The position numbers were made by a program, and so were the translations under genes. A stretch of DNA of 21,900 nt from NCBI GenBank assembly GCA_905233775.1, contig CAJOEB010000002.1:1-21900 (forward strand). Direction: 5' to 3'. Under the pieces are notes generated by a model. It ran no database searches and was not told where the DNA came from. It saw only the letters and a program-made list of their open reading frames with translations. This DNA is from an uncultured Alphaproteobacteria bacterium (GTDB lineage Bacteria; Pseudomonadota; Alphaproteobacteria; UBA3830). Shown piece by piece: positions 15,752 through 21,900 of this stretch (position 1 is its first letter; every line of letters begins with the position of its first letter).

Positions 15752-17532
15752 CGTTTCCCCCTGTCTTTTGCTGTTAATAAGGCGCTACTTTTTAATGCTT
15801 TCAGTCGTTGCCAGTCACTTTCTGAGAAACTTGATTGTAAACTAACCGAAGCTTTATGTAAATCTTCAGCAACTATCGGATCCGAAAGATATTTTTCAAA
15901 GAAAGAATTCCATTCGGTTAATACTTCATCCTCTGATACTACGTTTTTTCCTGCAAATTTAGCATGTATTTCCACATCTTTCTCTATATCTGCGATATTT
16001 GCTTCAAGTTTACTTATTTCTTCGTTTCCCTCCGTATTTTTTCCTACTACATAATACGTTTCATATATCTCAAGAATTCGTTTACCCAACTTTCTCATAG
16101 AGATGCTACTGAACTCCAACTTAGCAAAATCTTCTGCGACCCTATCAATTATATAAGGATGATTTATTATTGTGACCACTAAAATTTTTTCAATTTTTTC
16201 TTTTATTGAAATTACAGGTTTTATGGCACTATTAATTTTTGAAGTTATTGTAGCATTCTTGTTTTTCTTCTTATAAAGATATAAATCTCTTTCTTTTTGC
16301 TTTATATATTGTATATACAATTTTCTTACAGAATGATCTTTTATTAATTCGACTTTTTCTTTGAGCATTTGTACTATAGCAGCTTTTTGCTCAGGAGTTT
16401 CTGACGGATACAGCAAGAATGCGCCTTCCCACAACCATTCTGACAAAGACAGCGAATTTTTGATTGCAGCTGATATAATGTCACTTTGCCCGTTTAATAT
16501 CAGTGAATCAGGATCAGTATCTTGCGGTAATCTCGCAAATTTAAAAGATTTTCCAGGAGATAATACCGATAATATCTTGTCTATCCATCTGAAAGAGGCT
16601 TTTAAGCCGGCACTGTCTCCATCAAGGCATATTACAGGATTATCGCATAGTCTCCAGCACATGTTTATTTGCGTTTCACTGATAGCCGTTCCGAGAGGAG
16701 CAACTGTAGCATCAAAACCGGCTTGGTGCATTGCGATAACATCAAGATATCCTTCTACAAGCACAATTTCCTTTGATTTTCCGTGACGCGCAATAGGATA
16801 TCCATATAATTGATGATTTTTTATAAAAATTTCTGTTTCCGGTGAGTTTATATATTTTGCAACGTCACTCTTTTTTATTATTCGACCACCAAAACCAACG
16901 CATCTGCCTTTATAATCTATAATAGGAAAGGTAATTCTACCGGAAAATTTACTAATTAAACCGCTTTTATACTGACTTTTGAAGAAAACTCCGGTCTTTA
17001 TAAGAATATCTTCTGAAAATCCAGATTTTTTTAGCTGAGATATCAATAAATCTTCGTTTAAAGCAAAACCCAATTGAAATTTAACTAAAGATTCATCCGA
17101 AATATTACGATCTCTAAGATATTCTCTTGCTTCGTTACCTTCCGCAGACTTTAACTGACGAACAAAGTAATCTTTTATGATATCTATAGCCTCATATGTT
17201 TTTGCTTTTACTATTTCTTCAGGTGTATGCTTTTTCCATTCTTGTTCTTCCGGAACCTGTAATCCACACATATCGGCGATATATTTTGCAGCTTCATTAA
17301 AAGACAAACGTTCGATTTCCATCACAAAATTAATGATGTCTCCATGAGCTCCGCATCCGAAACAATGGTAAAGTCCTAAATCAGGATCTACTTTGAATGA
17401 TCCTGTCTTTTCCGAATGAAAAGGACAACGCCCGAACCAATCTTTCCCTTTTCTCGTTAACTTCACATGGCGCGAAATTATATCCAAGACAGGTGCTTTG
17501 TTTTTTAAAAGATCGATAAAATTCTTCTGCAT
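15748..17532 (-). CDS. dnaG: DNA primase DnaG
   Basis: Synthesises RNA primers for replication together with DnaB helicase. The 594 residues show the N-terminal zinc-binding domain [12 protein letters not shown] with C36 and H39 and CFGC with C57 and C60. The RNA polymerase basic core follows, then the TOPRIM fold [16 protein letters not shown] (E260) with ICLDGDSAG (D304, D306), and a C-terminal helicase-interaction region rich in Lys and helix-forming residues. All catalytic acids are present. It lies 45 bases downstream of the phosphomannomutase gene and overlaps rpoD by four bases, as in the macromolecular-synthesis arrangement common in bacteria (rpsU is absent here). Confidence 0.97.
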   Translation of the reverse strand: MQKNFIDLLKNKAPVLDIISRHVKLTRKGKDWFGRCPFHSEKTGSFKVDPDLGLYHCFGCGAHGDIINFVMEIERLSFNEAAKYIADMCGLQVPEEQEWKKHTPEEIVKAKTYEAIDIIKDYFVRQLKSAEGNEAREYLRDRNISDESLVKFQLGFALNEDLLISQLKKSGFSEDILIKTGVFFKSQYKSGLISKFSGRITFPIIDYKGRCVGFGGRIIKKSDVAKYINSPETEIFIKNHQLYGYPIARHGKSKEIVLVEGYLDVIAMHQAGFDATVAPLGTAISETQINMCWRLCDNPVICLDGDSAGLKASFRWIDKILSVLSPGKSFKFARLPQDTDPDSLILNGQSDIISAAIKNSLSLSEWLWEGAFLLYPSETPEQKAAIVQMLKEKVELIKDHSVRKLYIQYIKQKERDLYLYKKKNKNATITSKINSAIKPVISIKEKIEKILVVTIINHPYIIDRVAEDFAKLEFSSISMRKLGKRILEIYETYYVVGKNTEGNEEISKLEANIADIEKDVEIHAKFAGKNVVSEDEVLTEWNSFFEKYLSDPIVAEDLHKASVSLQSSFSESDWQRLKALKSSALLTAKDRGKR

Positions 17533-17577
17533 TCTCTTACTAACCTAATTATTTAAACTGCCTGATTTTTTAACAGA

Positions 17578-19077
17578 TTAAACAGAAGAAAATAAATTTG
17601 TTTGAAATGCATTATGATTATCGTCTTCTTCTTTTGGTTCATCTCTCAGAAAGTCCAAAATATCAGGAATATATTCGCATAAATAATCAGAAATTTCATG
17701 CTTTAACTTATACATAGCTTTCTCAGAATATGCTTCAATTCGCAATGAAAGTGCATTTTGAGTGTTCGATGCCCTTAATACCCACCAACCTATATCAGTA
17801 CTTACACGCACACCATCAATATCAACAACAGACATATTCTTTTCGCGAAGATCCGCCTTTAATGAATCTATAATTTTAAATTTCTCATCTTCTTCACAAG
17901 TGATACGTATCTCAGGAGTAACAAAACCATAAGGCAAGTCTGTAAATGCGTTCTTATCCGCGCATAATATCTCAAGACATCTTAGTGCTGCATATATAGC
18001 ATCATCAAAACCGTACCATCTATCCTTAAAGAAGAAATGACCGCTTAGCTCGCCTGCAAGTAATGCTCCGCTGGATTTCATCCTTGATTTGATAAACGAA
18101 TGCCCTACCCTTTCCATAAGTCCTATTCCACCGCATACTCTTATGGTATCGAATAATCTGTCGCATGATTTTACATCGGCAATTACTTGTGCACCAGGAT
18201 TTTTCTTAAGAAAATCCTTAGCAAGAACTGTTAACACTTGGTCACTGAAAAGCACTTCACCTTTGTTATTAACAACGCAAAGCCTATCGCCATCACTATC
18301 AAAAGCAAACCCTACGTCAAAACTGTTATAACTTACGAATTTTGATAAATATCTTACATTACGAGCAACAATCGGATCCGGCGGACGATTTGGAAATGTC
18401 CCATCGATTTCTTCGAATAAAACATGATGTTTTCCCGGAATTAATGTAGTTACTGCTTTTATCGCGTTGCTTGTAGCTCCGTTTCCGATGTCCCATGCTA
18501 CTTTTATGTCATCGTTAAACTGAAAATCACGGATTATCTCATTAACATAAGTTCGAAATACATTATTCATTACAATTTCGCGTCCTATGCCATCAATATA
18601 ATCTCTCTTTTTAATTAATTGAGCTAGTCCTTTGATACTGTCACCATAAAAAGGATCACGACCAAGCATGAATTTGAAGCCATTGTACTCCGGTGGATTA
18701 TGTGAACCGGTAACCATTATACCGCCATCTAAATCAAGTTTATTAACAGCATAATATACAAGCGGAGTGTGACACAATCCCAGAGAAATAACCTCTACTC
18801 CTGAATCCAATAATCCGTTCAATAGATTTTTTGAAATTTTATCGGAAGAAAGTCGACAATCATAACCGACACAGATTTTTTTCAGATTTTTGCGTGCAAG
18901 GACTGTGCCGAAAGCCTTGCCGATATCATAACCATTTTCCTCAAATAACGTTGAACCAACTATACCTCTAATATCATATTCTCTGAAAATTTCATCAGGA
19001 AAAGAACTATGAGAAGATTCTTCGGGTTCTTCTTCTGGAGGAGAAAAAAAATCTTTGATTTTTTCAAACGATATCAA
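17578..19077 (-). CDS. Phosphomannomutase/phosphoglucomutase (AlgC/ManB-like)
   Basis: Alpha-D-phosphohexomutase interconverting 6-phospho and 1-phospho sugars (Man or Glc) for envelope polysaccharide precursors. The start is TTG at 19077: it is the first start codon after an in-frame stop, and AAGG lies 8 bases upstream. The 499 residues show a short acidic N-terminal extension (13-22), REYDIRG (32-38), the phosphoserine loop TGSHNPPEYNG with S125, the Mg2+ loop DSDGDR (260-265), the sugar-binding loop GELSGH (342-347), and the phosphate-binding RASNTQNALSLRIEA near the C terminus. All four active-site elements are intact. The gene is first in the leftward run and its 5' end faces the LRR gene across a 122-base divergent spacer. 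Which sugar it prefers cannot be told from sequence. Confidence 0.93.
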   Translation of the reverse strand: MISFEKIKDFFSPPEEEPEESSHSSFPDEIFREYDIRGIVGSTLFEENGYDIGKAFGTVLARKNLKKICVGYDCRLSSDKISKNLLNGLLDSGVEVISLGLCHTPLVYYAVNKLDLDGGIMVTGSHNPPEYNGFKFMLGRDPFYGDSIKGLAQLIKKRDYIDGIGREIVMNNVFRTYVNEIIRDFQFNDDIKVAWDIGNGATSNAIKAVTTLIPGKHHVLFEEIDGTFPNRPPDPIVARNVRYLSKFVSYNSFDVGFAFDSDGDRLCVVNNKGEVLFSDQVLTVLAKDFLKKNPGAQVIADVKSCDRLFDTIRVCGGIGLMERVGHSFIKSRMKSSGALLAGELSGHFFFKDRWYGFDDAIYAALRCLEILCADKNAFTDLPYGFVTPEIRITCEEDEKFKIIDSLKADLREKNMSVVDIDGVRVSTDIGWWVLRASNTQNALSLRIEAYSEKAMYKLKHEISDYLCEYIPDILDFLRDEPKEEDDNHNAFQTNLFSSV

Positions 19078-19118
19078 TGTATAAACCTTAACATGATGAA
19101 TTATTTAGCATAATAACA

Positions 19119-19138
19119 TGAAAATTATCAAATTTTCA
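19119..19138. promoter_or_regulatory. Palindrome in the divergent pgm-like/LRR spacer
   Basis: TGAAAATT-ATCA-AATTTTCA is a perfect 8-bp inverted repeat with a 4-base centre, 42 bases before one start codon and 61 before the other. It could be an operator controlling both genes. No dependable -35/-10 pair was found for either direction. Confidence 0.4.
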
Positions 19139-19199
19139 GATCTTATTTACTTTTTTGTGTTTTCATTGGTAACAAAGAGTTTCAAAAAGCGAGGTTTTT

Positions 19200-20804
19200 A
19201 TGAAAAACGCAATGAAATTATTCTCAGCAACCATTTTATTACTTCTCATTCCGGGATTTTTATATGCCAGAGAAGAATCTTATAACAATAACAATGCTGG
19301 TGTACTTTCCGGAACTGAGGAAGATTCCGGAATACAAGATGAAAAAATCGCAAATTATCCTTTTACCAAATCTGAATCTCAATTAGAGAGTGAAAATGTA
19401 GTAGGAATGAAAATAGATAAAAAGGGCACTACTCTTTTTAGTAATGAAAACACGTACTATACAGAGAACTCTGGAGAAGGCAACAATTTTTCGAACATAA
19501 ATATATTTTCACAATATCCTAAATTGATTAGTGTAGAGTTCAGAAATCTTACTCTTTCAGGGCAAGATTTAGAAAATATTCGTAATTTTATCAACGAAAA
19601 CAGAGAAAGCAAAATCAAAAACTTATCTTTCAGTTCATGCGTAATTGATGAAAAAGATATTGAATATATAACGGATACAATAAGCAAATTGAATGATCTG
19701 AAATCAATAACAATCAAATTCTTAAAAACAAAGAATAAAAAGGGGAAAACAGAAGCAATATCATCGAAAGCAGTTGAAGAAATCACAAAAGTTCTTTCAG
19801 AAAAAAAGAATATTACGTCATTAACTATTGCATTCAATCAAATAACAGTTGATTCATTAAATCATATAAATTCCATGATAAAACTGTCACCGAATATGAA
19901 AATGTTATCATTGCTATGGGATGATGTTATAGGAAACGAACGAGAAGAAGCGTATAAAACTTTTTCCGATAATCTTGCTGAATTAAAAAATTTGAAGCAT
20001 CTTTATTTATCTCTGTTGTATGTTCCGGAATCTTGCATTGACGGTTTATTTGATAGTATATCCAAACAAAATACTCTGACTAATCTAACTTTATTAATTA
20101 AAAACTTAAAAGAAAGTAAAAATGCGTACGAACATGCTTCTAATTTAGCAAAAGCGATAAGCGAACTTCCGGCTCTGTCTAGTATACGTTTACAAAATAT
20201 GCAATTGCCTGCTAACGCTGTACAGCCGATTATCAAGTCATTTGAGAAGCTATCAAAATTATCGTATATAGATTTATCAAATAATAAGATAGATAAAAAT
20301 GCGGCGACTGTTTTTGCTGATACAATGAAAAATAATGAAAAACTGAAAGTGCTTAATATGCGCAAATGCAGTATTAATGCTGATTCTTTTGCAGAGATAA
20401 GCAAAGTTTTTGGGTCATTACCATTAGTCGTAATATGTTTCGGGGAAAATGAAATAAAAGAAGGAATAAGTAACTTACAATTATCTGAAAATACATCATT
20501 AAGATTTATAGATATGGCTAAAAACAGTATTTCTTCCGACGCAATTATAAATTTTATATCAAGTACTATCACTCATAACTCTTTAAAGAAAGTAGATCTT
20601 CGAGGAAACTGCAATATGGAGAAACAAAGAGACAAAATTGAAAGATTAAAATCAGATAATGATTGTACAATCGCATATTTGCTGGAATGTAAAGAACCAA
20701 AGAAAAAGCAAAAAGTTCAATCTGAACCAGCCGCACCTTCAGAAACAGCTTTTGCAGAACAAAATTTCGCGGCTTCTTCGTCTTCTTCAGGAGCAACAAA
20801 TTGA
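19200..20804 (+). CDS. Secreted leucine-rich-repeat protein with a nuclear-localisation-like motif
   Basis: The 534 residues begin with a Sec signal peptide (MKNAMKLFSATILLLLIPGFLYA as positions 1-23, cleavage after A23). A disordered, Asn/Ser-rich linker follows (24-105), then about eleven ribonuclease-inhibitor-like leucine-rich repeats (about 106-470, period near 28; best seen as LSYIDLSNNKI, LKVLNMRKCSI, LRFIDMAKNSI, LKKVDLRGNCN). The C-terminal tail is basic then Ala/Ser-rich and contains PKKKQKV (500-506), one residue from the SV40 large-T signal PKKKRKV and fitting K-K/R-x-K/R. GAGG lies 6-7 bases before the ATG. RI-like LRRs are mostly eukaryotic or found in bacteria that live with eukaryotes, so a host-directed role is an inference. 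No homologue is named and no catalytic domain is seen. Alone on the plus strand before the ABC genes. Confidence 0.85.
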   Translation: MKNAMKLFSATILLLLIPGFLYAREESYNNNNAGVLSGTEEDSGIQDEKIANYPFTKSESQLESENVVGMKIDKKGTTLFSNENTYYTENSGEGNNFSNINIFSQYPKLISVEFRNLTLSGQDLENIRNFINENRESKIKNLSFSSCVIDEKDIEYITDTISKLNDLKSITIKFLKTKNKKGKTEAISSKAVEEITKVLSEKKNITSLTIAFNQITVDSLNHINSMIKLSPNMKMLSLLWDDVIGNEREEAYKTFSDNLAELKNLKHLYLSLLYVPESCIDGLFDSISKQNTLTNLTLLIKNLKESKNAYEHASNLAKAISELPALSSIRLQNMQLPANAVQPIIKSFEKLSKLSYIDLSNNKIDKNAATVFADTMKNNEKLKVLNMRKCSINADSFAEISKVFGSLPLVVICFGENEIKEGISNLQLSENTSLRFIDMAKNSISSDAIINFISSTITHNSLKKVDLRGNCNMEKQRDKIERLKSDNDCTIAYLLECKEPKKKQKVQSEPAAPSETAFAEQNFAASSSSSGATN

Positions 20805-20892
20805 AATTTTACGTTTTTTTAATAGTAATGTGAGTATATTAGTAGCAAGGTAGCAAAAAAATAAATAGTAGTCATGATGGGAGTGTATAAGG

Positions 20893-21766
20893 ATGGATTT
20901 TTTAGATAGCGCGGCGAATGTGTTTGCCTTATCCTTAGTTTTTGCGCTAATCAGTTTTAGTGTCTATTTAACCACGGCTATTATGAAAGTAACCTTGTGA
21001 CAGTTGTGTAACGCTTGGCGGCTGTACATACGGTGCTCTCGTTGTAGTAGGCATAAATCCTATAATTGCAGTTTTTACAGCAACGTTATGCGGAGTTATT
21101 GCCGGTTTTACTATTTCTTCAATCACAAATCATATCAAAATAGAACTTGTTTTAAGTAGCGTTATAACAATGTCTATTATCCAAACATTTGTACTGAAAT
21201 TATGTAATTTCGGTGAATCTATCAAAGAAAATTTACATAAATCAGGAAGTATTTTCAATTTTTCGCCAGTTGAAAACGCCATCATTATCCTTGTAATTGT
21301 CTCTATTGTCGCCTTCTTTTTCTATAAATTTTTAAATTCAGAATATGGATTAGCAATGAGAGTGTACGGAGATGGAGTAATCATCTCAGAATCACTTGGC
21401 ATTGATACAAAACATGTACTTTGGGTAGGTCTTGGATTATCCAACGGTCTTGCAGCCGGAGCAGGAGCTCTAATGACTCAAGTAATGGGCAACTTTTCTA
21501 CGGTAATGGGAGCCGGTGCCCTGGTGTTCGGTATAGCATCAGTGATTATTGGACAGAGACTTGCAACTACAAATTCTGTTAAAGAATCTATAATAGGATG
21601 TTTCATAGGAGCGATTATATATAAAATTGCAATAGAGTTGGTTACATCTCTGGGATCAAGTACTGTCGGTTCAGACTATAACAACATTATAATCGCAATC
21701 GTTCTGATATTCCTTATGGTTACTGTTAATGACCAAAGGAAACAAGAAAACTTAGAAAACTTTTGA
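20893..21766 (+). pseudogene. Frameshifted ABC transporter permease (TrpY/COG4120-like)
   Basis: Inner-membrane permease of the type that works with a TrpX-like binding protein and an ATPase, thought to import amino acids or similar small molecules. The first piece starts at the ATG 20893 (GGGAG upstream) and reads MDFLDSAANVFALSLVFALI to ...AIMKVTL, then stops at 20998-21000. The family continues in the +1 frame from 20993: CDSCVTLGGCTYGALVVVGINP, onward through several hydrophobic segments to GLAMRVYGDGVIISESLGI and GLSNGLAAGAGALM, ending at 21766. The usual DLT before the DS-VTLGG segment seems lost, so a deletion of about 8 bases near 20994 explains the break better than a one-base insertion. 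A 198-residue frame from 21170 lacks a ribosome binding site and the first membrane helices. The ATPase gene follows after 11 bases. The gene is probably dead, unless this is a sequencing error. Confidence 0.8.
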
Positions 21767-21777
21767 TGGAGGAAAGC

Positions 21778-21900
21778 ATGATTCGCGTAGAAGACGTATT
21801 TGTTGTATTTTGCAGAGGAACTCCATTAGAAAGAGTTGCACTGCGGGGAATTAACTTTACGGTTAAAGATGGTGAAATTGTATCTGTTATCGGAAATAAT
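21778..21900 (+). CDS. ABC transporter ATP-binding protein, 3' end cut by window edge
   Basis: ATPase partner of the frameshifted permease. The ATG at 21778 is preceded by GGAGG, 11 bases after the permease stop. The 41 visible residues (MIRVEDVFVVFCRGTPLERVALRGINFTV as positions 1-29, then KDGEIVSVIGNN) form the A-loop region and the strand leading into a Walker A motif; the sequence ends at GNN, just before the expected GSGKST. The fit to the COG1101-type ATPases paired with this permease class is inferred from context. Confidence 0.85.
   Translation, partial: MIRVEDVFVVFCRGTPLERVALRGINFTVKDGEIVSVIGNN

Noticed and set aside
20003..20572. 189-residue minus-strand frame opposite the LRR gene
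   Set aside because: Antisense shadow of the leucine-rich repeats; the plus-strand frame has the signal peptide, repeat period and ribosome binding site.
20805..20892. Terminator after the LRR gene
   Set aside because: A T-run is present at about 20811-20820, but no stable stem precedes it, so read-through into the permease region remains possible.
21170..21766. 198-residue frame as a complete independent gene
   Set aside because: It begins in mid-domain without a ribosome binding site, and the family sequence continues upstream in the same frame to 20993.

Overview
The window is AT-rich (roughly one third G+C by eye) and gene-dense. It looks like a chromosome segment of an alphaproteobacterium with a reduced, probably host-associated genome, perhaps a Holosporales- or Rickettsiales-like symbiont. 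The reasons are the dnaG-rpoD and miaB-ybeY-corC gene orders, the AT-richness, several secreted low-complexity or repeat proteins, and an ABC transporter permease that is decaying. The taxonomic placement is inference; no rRNA gene is present to settle it. No tRNA, rRNA, CRISPR array, insertion sequence or prophage was seen.

Layout. Everything from base 1 to 19077 reads leftwards (minus strand). From right to left: a phosphomannomutase/phosphoglucomutase, then a tight dnaG-rpoD-ogt-mutS cluster (primase, housekeeping sigma factor, alkyl-DNA repair, mismatch repair) with ATGA overlaps at dnaG/rpoD and rpoD/ogt. Next come an anaerobic-type ribonucleotide reductase (nrdD), a small MazG-like NTP pyrophosphohydrolase, two secreted low-complexity coiled-coil proteins, and an operon of an SDF-family symporter, miaB, ybeY, corC and trmB. 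The trmB gene runs off the left edge. To the right of 19200 the strand flips: a secreted leucine-rich-repeat protein, a frameshifted TrpY-type (COG4120-like) ABC permease, and the start of its ATPase, which runs off the right edge.

How the genes fit together. The minus-strand core serves information processing: replication priming, transcription initiation, repair, dNTP supply, NTP clean-up, tRNA modification (MiaB, TrmB) and ribosome/rRNA maturation (YbeY). The accessory part is the three exported proteins, candidates for host interaction or envelope structure, and two importers.

The points most worth a second look are: the NrdD protein, which ends before the glycyl-radical segment that class III enzymes need; the secreted LRR protein, which carries a C-terminal PKKKQKV motif resembling a nuclear localisation signal; a five-cysteine insertion in YbeY; an exported coiled coil with four copies of a motif spaced at exact heptad multiples; a 23-bp exact copy of part of the MazG-like gene in the intergenic region downstream of it; and a recurrent pattern of 13-20 bp tandem duplications, three of them at gene starts.
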